64,000 nt of DNA from Myxococcales bacterium (lineage in GTDB: Bacteria; Myxococcota_A; Polyangia; Polyangiales; Polyangiaceae), in assembly GCA_016191785.1 (NCBI GenBank), contig JACPVJ010000055.1, forward strand, positions 51,242-115,241, in the 5' to 3' direction. A program made the position numbers and the translations under genes. The notes below the pieces were generated by a model. That model saw nothing but the letters and a program-made list of their open reading frames with translations. It was not told where the DNA came from and did no database searches. How positions within the stretch are numbered: the stretch's first letter is position 1; the number at the start of each line of letters is the position of its first letter. Positions 54,252-63,753 of this stretch are shown here, in pieces.

Positions 54252-54641
54252 TCACTTCACGGTGAACGAATGACCGCAGCCGCAGCTCGTGGCCTCGTTC
54301 GGGTTTCGGAACTTGAAGCCCTGAAACATCAAGGTCTTCTCGAAGTCCAGGGCCGAGCCCGCCAGGTAGATCAGGCTCTTCTTGTCGACCACGAAGCGCA
54401 CGCCGTCGGCTTCGAACACGCGATCGCGCTCCCGCGGGGCCTCGTCCTCGAAGGCGATCACGTAGCTGAAGCCCGAGCAACCGCCACCTTTGATCCCCAA
54501 GCGGATGGCCGCCTCGGGCGTGCCGCGCTTCGCCAGCTTCTGCCGGGCGAACTCGACGGCCTTGTCGGTGATGGTGATGGAAAGCTTCCGCTCGATGGGC
54601 GGGGCTTCGGGCTTCGAGTTCTCGGTGCTCATCGTCAACAT
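54252..54641 (-). CDS. iscA: Fe-S assembly A-type carrier IscA
   Basis: The 129-residue product has an N-terminal extension of ~20 residues and then the HesB/IscA fold. Its three conserved Cys are in KGGGCSGFSY and SCGCGHSF. These ligands carry iron or clusters to targets. The start could also be the Met at codon four (54632). It lies in the standard isc position between iscU and hscB. Confidence 0.95.
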   Translation of the reverse strand: MLTMSTENSKPEAPPIERKLSITITDKAVEFARQKLAKRGTPEAAIRLGIKGGGCSGFSYVIAFEDEAPRERDRVFEADGVRFVVDKKSLIYLAGSALDFEKTLMFQGFKFRNPNEATSCGCGHSFTVK

Positions 54642-54648
54642 GGTCGGG

Positions 54649-55074
54649 TCACTTCGCGGCGGTCGCCGGTGCGTCGGCGGCCAGCGCCCGCTGGGCCGCG
54701 CGCTTCTGGCGGAAATCCTCGATCGCGCTCTTGATCGCGTCCTCTGCCAGGACCGAACAGTGGATCTTCACCGGGGGCAGGTTCAGCTCTTCGGCGATCT
54801 GGCTGTTCTGAATGCGCCCCGCCTCGTCGATGTGCTTGCCCTTGATCCACTCGGTGGCCAGCGAGCTCGAGGCAATGGCCGAGCCGCAGCCGAAGGTCTT
54901 GAACTTGGCGTCCTCGATCACGCCCGAGTCGTTCACCCTGATCTGCAAGCGCATCACGTCACCGCAGGCGGGCGCGCCGACCAGACCCGTCCCCACGGTC
55001 GGGTCTTCCTTGTCGAGGGCGCCGACGTTCTTCGGGTTCTCGTAGTGCTCGATGACTTTTTCGCTGTACGCCAT
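54649..55074 (-). CDS. iscU: Fe-S cluster scaffold IscU
   Basis: IscU is the scaffold on which clusters are built. The 141-residue product has the three conserved Cys in PACGDVM, TFGCGSAIASSS and LPPVKIHCS, plus the Asp following the first Cys; LPPVK is the HscA recognition motif. A ~20-residue Ala-rich tail extends the usual C-terminus. It sits 16 bases after iscS. Confidence 0.97.
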   Translation of the reverse strand: MAYSEKVIEHYENPKNVGALDKEDPTVGTGLVGAPACGDVMRLQIRVNDSGVIEDAKFKTFGCGSAIASSSLATEWIKGKHIDEAGRIQNSQIAEELNLPPVKIHCSVLAEDAIKSAIEDFRQKRAAQRALAADAPATAAK

Positions 55075-55090
55075 GGTGAACCCTCCGCGC

Positions 55091-56314
55091 TCAGTGGGGA
55101 ACCCACTGGATGCTCTTCAAGTCGATGCCGTCTTTGAACATTTCGTAGAGCGGCGACATGTCCCGCAGCTTCTTGACCTTGCCCACCACCAGGTCGATCA
55201 CGAAGTCCACTTCCTCTTCCGTGTTGAAGCGCCCGAGACCGAAACGGATGCTCGAGTGCGCGAGCTCTTCGTCCAGGCCCATGGCGCGCAGCACGTAGCT
55301 GGGCTCGAGGCTGGCGCTGGTGCAGGCGGACCCGCTCGACACGGCCACGTCCTTGATGGCCATCATCAGCCCCTCGCCTTCGACGAACGAGAACGAGAGG
55401 TTCAGGTTGCCCGGCAGGCGGTGCTCCGCGTGGCCGTTCAGCACGACCTCGTCGAGCGCCGAGGCGATGCCCCGGTGCAGGCGGTCACGCAGCCGGCGGA
55501 CGCGCTCGTTCTCGGCTTTGCCTTCCTGCTTCAAGATCTCGCAGGCCTTGGCGAAGCCGGCGATGCCCGGCACGTTCAGGGTGCCCGAGCGATTGCCGCG
55601 CTCGTGCCCGCCGCCGTCCATCTGCGCCACGAGCCGCACGCGCGGCTTGGCGCGCCGGACGTAGAGCGCGCCAACGCCCTTCGGCCCGTAGATCTTGTGG
55701 GCGGTGAGGGACGCCAGATCGACGTTCATCGCCCGCACGTCGAAGTCGGTCTTGCCGATGCCCTGGACCGCGTCACAGTGCAAGAGCACGCCCCGCTCCC
55801 GGGTGACCTTCCCGATCTCGGCGATGGGCTGGATGGTGCCCACCTCGTTGTTGGCCAGCATCACGCTGACCAAGATGGTCTTGTCGGTCAGGGCGCGGCG
55901 GATGTCGTCGGGGTCCACGCGGCCGTCCTTGCCCACGGGCAGGTAGGTGACCTCGAAGCCCTGCTTCTCGAGCCGCTTGCACGAGTCGAGCACGGCCTTG
56001 TGCTCGATCACGGTGGTGACGATGTGGTTGCCCTTGGGCTGGTAGTACTCGGCGACGCCCTTGATCGCCAGGTTGTCGCTCTCGGTGGCGCCCGAGGTGA
56101 AGACGATCTCTTTGCTGCTCTCGGCGTTGATCAGGCCCGCGATGGTGTCGCGCGCCGCCTCGACCGCGGCCTCGGCGTGCCAACCGAAGGCGTGGGTGCG
56201 GCTGGCAGCGTTGCCGAACGTCTCGTCGAAGAACGGCAGCATGGCCTCGACCACCCGGGGGTCGACCCGAGTCGTCGCGTGGTTGTCCATGTAGATGGGG
56301 AGCTTGAGTGCCAT
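55091..56314 (-). CDS. iscS: Cysteine desulfurase IscS
   Basis: IscS takes sulfur from cysteine as a persulfide and gives it to IscU. The 407-residue fold-type I PLP enzyme has the Schiff-base Lys in [12 protein letters not shown] and the catalytic Cys in [17 protein letters not shown], the long active-site loop typical of Isc[11 protein letters not shown] and NRSGTLNV are also diagnostic. It begins two bases after the MerR-type regulator stop, so the two are co-transcribed. Confidence 0.97.
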   Translation of the reverse strand: MALKLPIYMDNHATTRVDPRVVEAMLPFFDETFGNAASRTHAFGWHAEAAVEAARDTIAGLINAESSKEIVFTSGATESDNLAIKGVAEYYQPKGNHIVTTVIEHKAVLDSCKRLEKQGFEVTYLPVGKDGRVDPDDIRRALTDKTILVSVMLANNEVGTIQPIAEIGKVTRERGVLLHCDAVQGIGKTDFDVRAMNVDLASLTAHKIYGPKGVGALYVRRAKPRVRLVAQMDGGGHERGNRSGTLNVPGIAGFAKACEILKQEGKAENERVRRLRDRLHRGIASALDEVVLNGHAEHRLPGNLNLSFSFVEGEGLMMAIKDVAVSSGSACTSASLEPSYVLRAMGLDEELAHSSIRFGLGRFNTEEEVDFVIDLVVGKVKKLRDMSPLYEMFKDGIDLKSIQWVPH

Positions 56315-56316
56315 GA

Positions 56317-56883
56317 TCAGTGGGTCTGGGCGCCCGCGACGAGGTCGGGCGTGTGGCTGTCGCTGTGGCGCTCGCAGTTCGGGCAGGCGTGCACCGGCAC
56401 GCGCGGCTCGCAGGCGGACCCGCAGGCATGGAGGTAGCTCAAGCTCTCGACCAGCTCGCGTTCGAGCTGAGCCAGCTCGTCCAGCTTCGCGCGGGTCTCG
56501 GCGAGCTTGGTCAGGTACACCTCCGACAGACGGCTGGCTGCCAGCTTCGCGCTCTCGGAGTCCCCCTGCGCCCGGACCAGCTCTTGGATGTCCGAGAGCG
56601 AGAAGCCCAGGGACTGCAGCTTGGTGATCCAGCGCACGCGGACCAGGGCGTCGGGTCCGAACAGGCGATACCGACCCTTGCTTCGATCGTGCGGCCGAAG
56701 CAGCCCGAGATCTTCGTACAGATGAATGGCGCGCACCGTCTTGCCGGTGGCCCGGGCCAGATCACCGACCAAGAGCACGGTGTCGGCGCTCACCCCCAGC
56801 TCTTCGATCGGCGGCTCCGCCAAAGGCGAACGCTCGTTCGTCGAGGTCGATGCGCTGATCTGCAGGCGGACTTTGCGGGCCAT
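56317..56883 (-). CDS. MerR-family regulator with Cys-rich tail, leads the isc operon
   Basis: The 188-residue protein has an N-terminal extension, then a MerR winged helix (about 38-105: [27 protein letters not shown], then RYRLF). A dimerisation coiled coil (about 110-150) leads to a C-terminal segment [19 protein letters not shown] with the spacing C-x3-C-x8-C-x2-C, followed by His residues. In SoxR a Cys cluster at the same place binds [2Fe-2S], though with different spacing. Here the cysteines may bind Fe-S or a metal. The usual isc regulator IscR (Rrf2 family) is absent. A dyad upstream fits autoregulation. Confidence 0.9.
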   Translation of the reverse strand: MARKVRLQISASTSTNERSPLAEPPIEELGVSADTVLLVGDLARATGKTVRAIHLYEDLGLLRPHDRSKGRYRLFGPDALVRVRWITKLQSLGFSLSDIQELVRAQGDSESAKLAASRLSEVYLTKLAETRAKLDELAQLERELVESLSYLHACGSACEPRVPVHACPNCERHSDSHTPDLVAGAQTH

Positions 56884-56907
56884 AGTGGCTAGGACACTGC
56901 CGTAGAG

Positions 56908-56939
56908 GGAATAACCCTTACGTATGCGTTAGGGTTCAG
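56908..56939 (-). promoter_or_regulatory. MerR-type promoter and operator for the isc operon
   Basis: On the minus strand CTGAAC (56939-56934) and TATTCC (56913-56908) form a -35/-10-like pair separated by 20 bases, longer than the usual 17 and characteristic of MerR-controlled promoters. A 24-base imperfect dyad, AACCCTTACGTA/TGCGTTAGGGTT (56913-56936, 10 of 12 positions paired), fills the spacer. The regulator ATG is 24 bases beyond the -10. Both hexamers match consensus poorly, as expected for activator-dependent promoters. Confidence 0.65.
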
Positions 56940-57037
56940 TCTCGGCTCTTCTTAGCTGCCCCCTGGGGGCTCGTCAAGCGCCGGTTTTTTCGGAGCTTCT
57001 CGACAGCCCGCCGGGCCCATGCCAAACGCGGCGCCCC

Positions 57038-58660
<1,623 letters not shown>

Positions 58661-58676
58661 CCGCCGAAAACCGGGC

Positions 58677-58704
58677 TTGACAGGCGAGCGCCCGCGGGTA
58701 GAGT
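58677..58704 (+). promoter_or_regulatory. Promoter of the initiator tRNA
   Basis: TTGACA (58677-58682) and TAGAGT (58699-58704) are separated by 16 bases. The -35 matches the consensus in all six positions. The expected start of transcription falls at or within a base or two of the mature tRNA 5' end at 58710. Confidence 0.75.
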
Positions 58705-58709
58705 GCGCC

Positions 58710-58783
<74 letters not shown>

Positions 58784-58806
58784 CCCTCGCCGTACCACGG
58801 CACAAT

Positions 58807-58834
58807 CCCCCCGGTGACGAGCCGGGGGGTTTTT
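58807..58834 (+). terminator. Intrinsic terminator of the initiator tRNA
   Basis: CCCCCCGG (58807-58814) pairs perfectly with CCGGGGGG (58822-58829) around a seven-base loop, followed by TTTTT. It lies 23 bases after the tRNA. Confidence 0.9.
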
Positions 58835-58950
58835 GGTTTATAGCACCGCGGAAAGCGCGCCGGCGAGGCGGCGCCCGCCGCGGCCGCCTGGAAGTGCCGC
58901 GGCGAGTGCTTCTCCTTGTCGCCGCAGCCCCCAGCGCTACGCTCCGAGCC

Positions 58951-59313
58951 ATGGCACTCTGGGCGATCGGATACGACTTGGACGTGAGCGGAATGAAGCG
59001 CGCTGGCTACACGAAGAGCCAAGTCACGATGTTCTACAACAGCGTGCGCGGATGCTTGAGGACCAACGGGTTCGAGAAGTTCAAGCAGTTCAGCATCTAC
59101 ACCAGCGAAGGTGAGAACACGCTGACGAACGCCTTCAGGGCCTGCCAGGCGCTGCGCGCCGTTACCAACGCGGACAAGTTCGTGAAGCGGCTGCATCTCT
59201 TCCGCGTTGAGGATTTCAACGACCTGCTCCCCCTCGTCGCGGACAAGGAGTCGGCCGGCCGCGACGCCACCGAGGAGATCATCGACGAAGTCTTCGAGGC
59301 AGTAGGCACGTAG
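58951..59313 (+). CDS. VapD/Cas2-like small protein
   Basis: The ATG at 58951 gives 120 residues of ferredoxin-like beta-alpha-beta pattern. It opens WAIGYDLDV (a first strand ending in Asp, as in VapD and Cas2) and continues with FYNSVRGCLRTNGFEKFKQFSIYTS and a C-terminal LHLFRVEDFNDLLPLV. The match in layout is to VapD-type endoribonucleases, which are Cas2 relatives; sequence identity is only modest by eye. There is no neighbouring antitoxin-like ORF and no CRISPR array. It lies between the initiator tRNA and the serine recombinase and may belong to the mobile element. Confidence 0.7.
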   Translation: MALWAIGYDLDVSGMKRAGYTKSQVTMFYNSVRGCLRTNGFEKFKQFSIYTSEGENTLTNAFRACQALRAVTNADKFVKRLHLFRVEDFNDLLPLVADKESAGRDATEEIIDEVFEAVGT

Positions 59314-59363
59314 GCGAAACAGCGCGCCGGCTCTCCTGTGGAAAGGCCACCGCCGGCAAGCGC

Positions 59364-59460
59364 GGTCCCAGAGGTCCCACGGGTCCCCTTGGCCTCGCGA
59401 GGCTTCCGGAGCGCGCGAGCGCCGGGTCCCGGCGGGTCCCAGCGCGGGCGCCACGGTCCC
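59364..59460. repeat. Six GGTCCC direct repeats beside the recombinase gene
   Basis: Exact GGTCCC copies start at 59364, 59373, 59382, 59425, 59435 and 59455. The first three are spaced exactly nine bases apart, and the others lie about one to two helical turns from each other. The cluster occupies the 152-base gap directly after the recombinase stop (59466), a usual place for the attachment site or accessory-factor sites of an integrase. Confidence 0.6.
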
Positions 59461-59465
59461 AGGGG

Positions 59466-61115
59466 CTACGCCAAACGCACGACCATCGTGACCGAGAAGT
59501 CGTCGTCCGCGACGAGGCCTTCGCCAACGACGACAAGAGGCAGCAGCTCCGCGCGAGCCTCGTAGACTCCCTCGTCCGTCGGGTCGAGAACTATCCGCCC
59601 CTCACGAAATAGCTGTCTTAGGGCTTCGCGCGCGCGCACGGGGTCGGCGGCGAGCAACGTCTCGAGCGCTAGCGCCCGGTTGAGAATCTCCTCCGGCGCC
59701 GGAAGTCTGGCCGGCATTCTCGCGCGCATGCCCGCCACTTCGATGCCCGTCTTCTCCGCGCGCGCCTGCGCCTCGAGGTCCAGCAGCGTCTCCCTGATGT
59801 ACTGGCTCTGGTCACCGTCGGCTATGAACTGCACCAATCCCCCGATGCGCGCCTCGGTTCGCGCAAGCCTTGCTCGCCGCTCCTCGATCTCCCGACCCGC
59901 TTCCCGAACAAGCGCACCGAGTCGCTCTGCAACCCGGCGCCGCAGATACTCTATGGCCGCTGGAGTCGCAACGCGCTCGCGGATCGCAGCGAACATGCGC
60001 CGCCGCACCAAGTCCTCCCGCACGCTCAGCCTGTTCGGGCAGGTCCCGCGCTTCTTGTGGTCTCCGCAGTTGTAGTAGTTCGCGCTAGACCCACCCGACA
60101 CCACCATCGGGGCGCCGCACGAACCGCACAAGAGCAGGCCCGAGAACGGGTACGGCGTCTTGACGCCGGGCGCGGAGCGCGCAGCCCGCTTGTTCGTGTA
60201 CCGCGCGTGTACGGCGGCGGCGCGCTGCTGCGCGGCATTCCACACCTCGGGCTCTATGATGCGGCGCTCGGGGAAGTGTCTCCGAATGACCTCAGCCTCC
60301 GGTCGTCGACGTGGGCGCCGGACGTTTGTCCCCGGCAATTTGACCCACTGTCGGCGTCCGTACGCCCAGTCGCCGATGTATGAGCTGTTGTGGATGATCG
60401 CACGTGTCGAGCCCGCCACCCAGCCCTTGCGGCGATGCTTCGTGCGCAAGCGCGCGTAGGGCACGCCCTCTGCATTGAACATCTTCGCGATGCCGGCGTA
60501 GCTCAAGCCAGACACGTAGAGAGCAAACACCCGGCGAACGATCGCGGCAGCTTCGGCATCGACCTCGATGATGTGCCCGCGCACTCGCCCGTCCGCGCCG
60601 ACGTCCGGCATCGACCTGTATCCAAACGGGAGGCCGCCGGTGGAGTAACCATTCTGTGCGCGTGCCTTCAGCCCCCGCAGCGTTTTGTCCCGCAAGTCGT
60701 CTAGATACAGGTCGGCGACGAAGCTCTTCGCCCAGAACGTGAGCTTGGCGCTCTTCTCGCCGGTGTGAATGCCATCGGCGACGCCAATCAACGGGACGGA
60801 CAGGTACTGCAGTTTCTTGAAGAGGGCCGCCGAGTCGGCGATGTCCCGAGAGATGCGCGACAGATCCTCGGTGACGATGGCGTCAACGCGGTGCTCCTCG
60901 ACCGCGGCCATCATGCGTGCGAAGCCCGGACGCTGAAGACTGGCAGCGCTGATGGCAATGTCGGTGAAAATGAGGTCGTCGGAGACGACGCCGCCGGCGG
61001 CATCGACAAATGCTGCGCAGCGCGTGACCTGGTCCTCGATGGAGGTCTCGCTCTGAAGCGTGGACGAGTATCGCGCGTACACAGCGACGCGCTTCCCGGC
61101 GAGGCTGGTCGTCAT
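59466..61115 (-). CDS. Large serine recombinase / integrase
   Basis: The 549-residue protein has the resolvase catalytic domain (about 8-150) with the nucleophile in YARYSS (presumably Ser17) and the Arg pair in EDLSRISRD. A recombinase domain (about 175-290) includes GGLPFGYRSMPD. A zinc ribbon lies near residue 333 (CGSCG and later NCGDHKKRGTC), and a coiled coil near the C-terminus (REIEERRARLARTEARI). This is the full set for unidirectional phage-type integration. Its ATG overlaps the stop of a small upstream ORF by four bases (ATGA). Confidence 0.95.
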   Translation of the reverse strand: MTTSLAGKRVAVYARYSSTLQSETSIEDQVTRCAAFVDAAGGVVSDDLIFTDIAISAASLQRPGFARMMAAVEEHRVDAIVTEDLSRISRDIADSAALFKKLQYLSVPLIGVADGIHTGEKSAKLTFWAKSFVADLYLDDLRDKTLRGLKARAQNGYSTGGLPFGYRSMPDVGADGRVRGHIIEVDAEAAAIVRRVFALYVSGLSYAGIAKMFNAEGVPYARLRTKHRRKGWVAGSTRAIIHNSSYIGDWAYGRRQWVKLPGTNVRRPRRRPEAEVIRRHFPERRIIEPEVWNAAQQRAAAVHARYTNKRAARSAPGVKTPYPFSGLLLCGSCGAPMVVSGGSSANYYNCGDHKKRGTCPNRLSVREDLVRRRMFAAIRERVATPAAIEYLRRRVAERLGALVREAGREIEERRARLARTEARIGGLVQFIADGDQSQYIRETLLDLEAQARAEKTGIEVAGMRARMPARLPAPEEILNRALALETLLAADPVRAREALRQLFREGRIVLDPTDEGVYEARAELLPLVVVGEGLVADDDFSVTMVVRLA

Positions 61116-61399
61116 GGCTCGGGGCCAGGTACGTCGCCGGGCACGTCACCTTGGTCACGCTCGGCATCAGCACTGCGCTCAAGATCGCTGATGGCGAGCT
61201 CGACAAGCAGGTCGAGCAACGCGATGACCGCGGCCGCGAGCGGCTCGCCCACATCCGAACGCTGATTGGCGACAGCTTGCGCCTGTTCTTGGTGGTGTTC
61301 TTGGTGGGGCTCTTGTCGCTCTTGCTGTTGCACACCGACGCGCGCGCCCCCGCGCTCGTGATCGGCGCAACGCTGGTCGGTTGTCGGCGTCGGGGACAT
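61112..61399 (-). CDS. Small protein coupled to the recombinase, candidate
   Basis: This 95-residue ORF ends with an ATGA overlap into the recombinase start, the classic sign of translational coupling. Its C-terminal half (EPLAAAVIALLDLLVELAISDLE) is a good amphipathic helix. Its middle is Gln/Glu/His-rich. On the opposite strand an overlapping frame from 61151 has higher third-position GC and encodes a membrane-like helix, so the strand choice is not certain. If real, it may be an accessory factor for the recombinase. No family recognised. Confidence 0.45.
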   Translation of the reverse strand: MSPTPTTDQRCADHERGGARVGVQQQERQEPHQEHHQEQAQAVANQRSDVGEPLAAAVIALLDLLVELAISDLERSADAERDQGDVPGDVPGPEP

Positions 61400-61461
61400 G
61401 GCTTTGCCGTCGCGAGTGGTGGTCGCACGCGCTGTCGTGCTCGTGGGCGTGGTGGGCAGAA

Positions 61462-61535
61462 CGCCTTCTTCCGCGCCGTGGGACCGAGCGCGACGCGGAA
61501 GAAGGCGGCGGAATGGCCGAAGCCGCTCCGCCGCC
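61462..61535. terminator. Two overlapping strong hairpins in the recombinase upstream gap
   Basis: CGCCTTCTTCCGCG (61462-61475) pairs perfectly with 61494-61507 (14 bp, 18-base loop). GGCGGCGGA (61504-61512) pairs perfectly with TCCGCCGCC (61527-61535). The arms share 61504-61507, so the two stems exclude each other. There is no T-run on either strand, so an attenuator or protein-binding structure is as likely as a terminator. This 142-base gap holds nothing else I can see. Confidence 0.5.
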
Positions 61536-61541
61536 CTGCTA

Positions 61542-61961
61542 CTAGATATCGCGTAGGAATTCGGGCAACTGACTCTGGGCGTCTTCGACTTCCACGGTCG
61601 CCCAGTCGGCATGCCGGGGGCCGGCATCGACCGACGTTGCTACCCGACGCGGAGCGACGGCGCATGCTGCGTCGGCCTCGCCGATCACCCGGTCGATCAG
61701 CGCGATGAACTCAGGCAACGCACCGGCCTTCAACGCCCGGCGCCTCAGGAGGCGCAAGTCGTCCAACGAACCGGCGATACGTTCGTGCGCGAAGTCCCTC
61801 CTGAGCTCGCCTTCGCCCTCGGTCTCCTCCCGCACGCGCTCGGCCAACATCTGCAGGACCGCCGAAGTGATGACCGTGACCTGGCCAGGATCGCGGGGGT
61901 CGGCGACACAAGCGAGCGAGTGATGAATGGGATCGAAAGTGCTGGGGTAGTGCAGGTACAT
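61542..61961 (-). CDS. Hypothetical protein of the integrated element (139 aa)
   Basis: The ATG at 61961 directly abuts the TAG stop of the upstream 356-residue gene. The product is a soluble, mostly helical protein beginning MYLHYPSTFDP, with long charged helices (RVREETEGEGELRRDFAHERIAG is one, given here as a region around residues 42-65) and no motif I recognise. Close packing with its neighbour suggests a shared transcript and function. Confidence 0.65.
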   Translation of the reverse strand: MYLHYPSTFDPIHHSLACVADPRDPGQVTVITSAVLQMLAERVREETEGEGELRRDFAHERIAGSLDDLRLLRRRALKAGALPEFIALIDRVIGEADAACAVAPRRVATSVDAGPRHADWATVEVEDAQSQLPEFLRDI

Positions 61962-63032
61962 CTACGCACCCTCCCCGGTCGCGAGATCCGCGGCTGTGCT
62001 GTCGGCGACCACCGGTGAACCAAGCCCGAGCTTGACGAGCGCTTCTGCGTACATCTCGTCGAACTCGCTGGTCACCCACTCGCCGAACTCACGCAACGGC
62101 TTTCGCTGCGGCAATATGGAGGGGTCAAGCGAGGTTCCGGTCAGCTGTGACCACAACCAGATGATCCAGGCCGCGTCTCTACAGTATCCCGAACCGATGC
62201 CATGAATCCGTTCGACGGCATCCCAGCACATTGCCTTGGTGAGCTCGATCTGCAGCCGCGGGCTCAGCGACTCGCCCGCGCGCGCGGCACCATCAAGCAG
62301 CGCGCGCAACACGCCGCCAGCGAGTCCGTACTGCCCGCCGTCATTGCGGATCAGCTTCGCGCCGTCGGCGAAGACTGCCTGTGGCGTCGCCTTGTCGGCG
62401 TAGAGGGCCTGCATCTCCGGGAGCCTCGGGTCGTAGGCGTACGGCCCGTTGCGGACCTTGCCTGTCCGCGGATCGCGGTCGAGCGCCCGGATACTGCAGT
62501 CACGATCCGCGCGACGCGCGTCACGCTCCATGCGGTCCTCAATTTCGAGGTCCAGCTTCAGCAGCTGAGCGTCGAGAGCGTCAAGCTCGCTCTCGAGTTC
62601 GGCGACCTTGTCCGCGTCCGGCTGGTCCTTCGCGCGCTCAGCCGCGAGCAGAGTGCGGCGCGTGCGCACCTGGCCGCGCAGGGCGTTTGCGCCGCGCTGG
62701 AGCTCGACGCGCCGCCTCGCGGGAGACCTCTTTCGGGCTTCGGCGGCCGGGACGGCCGGCTCCGTGGGCACCGGAGGCGCGGACTCTGCGACCGTGGCGA
62801 ACACAGTGTCCAGACCCGTCCTCATGCGGATCTCACCGCTCTTCGCGTCGAACTCGGCCGAGTCCCCTACGCGCATTTCTGACACCACTCTGCTGGTGTC
62901 ACCGATGAACGCGGTGTCGGCGCGCCCGGTGTCGTCGGCCGCGGTCAACCCGGCGCCCGCACTCCCCGGGTCAGGCCCAAGGTCAACTTCCGCCAGCACA
63001 GTTCGGTATGTTTCGTCGTCGATCGTCGTCAT
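61962..63032 (-). CDS. Hypothetical coiled-coil protein of the integrated element (356 aa)
   Basis: The 356-residue product has an acidic N-terminal third (about 1-95), a central coiled coil (about 100-170; LRGQVRTRRTLLAAERAKDQ, then VAELESELDALDAQLLKLDLEIE) and a C-terminal globular part with aromatic stretches (DAAWIIWLWSQLTG, REFGEWVTSEFDEMYAEAL). No membrane helix and no family recognised. A phage structural or assembly protein is conceivable from the coiled-coil layout and context, but nothing specific supports it. Confidence 0.65.
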   Translation of the reverse strand: MTTIDDETYRTVLAEVDLGPDPGSAGAGLTAADDTGRADTAFIGDTSRVVSEMRVGDSAEFDAKSGEIRMRTGLDTVFATVAESAPPVPTEPAVPAAEARKRSPARRRVELQRGANALRGQVRTRRTLLAAERAKDQPDADKVAELESELDALDAQLLKLDLEIEDRMERDARRADRDCSIRALDRDPRTGKVRNGPYAYDPRLPEMQALYADKATPQAVFADGAKLIRNDGGQYGLAGGVLRALLDGAARAGESLSPRLQIELTKAMCWDAVERIHGIGSGYCRDAAWIIWLWSQLTGTSLDPSILPQRKPLREFGEWVTSEFDEMYAEALVKLGLGSPVVADSTAADLATGEGA

Positions 63033-63043
63033 GACTGCCTCAC

Positions 63044-63071
63044 GCCGACGGGGGGTGGTTGACCCGTCGGC
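63044..63071. promoter_or_regulatory. Perfect 9-bp hairpin upstream of the 356-residue gene
   Basis: GCCGACGGG (63044-63052) pairs with CCCGTCGGC (63063-63071) around a ten-base loop in the 97-base gap between the 207- and 356-residue genes. On the minus strand it lies just before the start codon at 63032, so it could hinder or control translation, or end the upstream transcript. Confidence 0.4.
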
Positions 63072-63129
63072 TGAAGCGGTTCTCGGCTATTTCGGCGGCT
63101 CGAGCGAAGACACCCTGTCCTTGACAATC

Positions 63130-63753
63130 TCAGCGTTTCTTGGCCAGCCGTTCGCTCGTCGGGTTGGAGCTTTGACCCGTGTGTGCGCGCGCGCGACTCA
63201 TCGCGCGAGTGACGGCGTCTTCGGACGAGAACGACGGGGCGACACCCTCCAACGCATCGCGAAGCTGGACGACCGCGGCGCGCCGATCCCCTCCGGCCGC
63301 GAGGTCGACCGCGTCACCAACTAGCTTGAGCGCGTCAGCGTCCGCGCGCAGGAGCGTGGGCAGTGTCGGGTCGACCGCGCTAAGCCTGTCGGCCAAAGTA
63401 CGCACCAATACTTGGCGCGGGGCAGTCGAAGTCACACCGTCGACATCTACGGGTTTGGACAGGACAACGACCGCATCGAGTGCAGCATCGAGCGCAGTCG
63501 CCAGACCCTCTCCCCTCGCAGTGCCAGCGGCGACCCGGAGAACTGCGCGAAGCTGTTCGACAGCCCACTCCGCTAGGTATGTGATGTGCGTCATCGGCTG
63601 GTTCGGGATCTCGGCGTCGTCCCTGCCCTCGGCGACGTCGTGCACCATCCTCGCCAGGTGATCCACGTGCTCGTGGATCTCTTCCACGAGCACGTCAGCA
63701 TCCTCGAGCAGGCCCGTGAGCTTCGCGACCTGCTCGCCACGCGGAGGGGTCAC
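63130..63753 (-). CDS. Hypothetical helical protein of the integrated element (207 aa)
   Basis: The GTG start at 63753 overlaps the stop of the upstream partial gene by four bases on the minus strand (GTGA). The 207-residue product is almost all helix, with a heptad-like first part (VAKLTGLLEDADVLVEEIHE) and Ala/Val-rich amphipathic helices after it. No motif or membrane helix. Function unknown. Confidence 0.62.
   Translation of the reverse strand: MTPPRGEQVAKLTGLLEDADVLVEEIHEHVDHLARMVHDVAEGRDDAEIPNQPMTHITYLAEWAVEQLRAVLRVAAGTARGEGLATALDAALDAVVVLSKPVDVDGVTSTAPRQVLVRTLADRLSAVDPTLPTLLRADADALKLVGDAVDLAAGGDRRAAVVQLRDALEGVAPSFSSEDAVTRAMSRARAHTGQSSNPTSERLAKKR

Noticed and set aside
61151..61708. 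A plus-strand ORF with a membrane-like helix opposite the recombinase-coupled ORF
   Set aside because: Its first ~75 codons have high third-position GC, but it has only a TTG start without a ribosome site and loses codon bias after about 61380. The minus-strand ORF has the ATGA overlap. The helix can arise as the antisense of Gln/Glu/His codons. The choice is not final.
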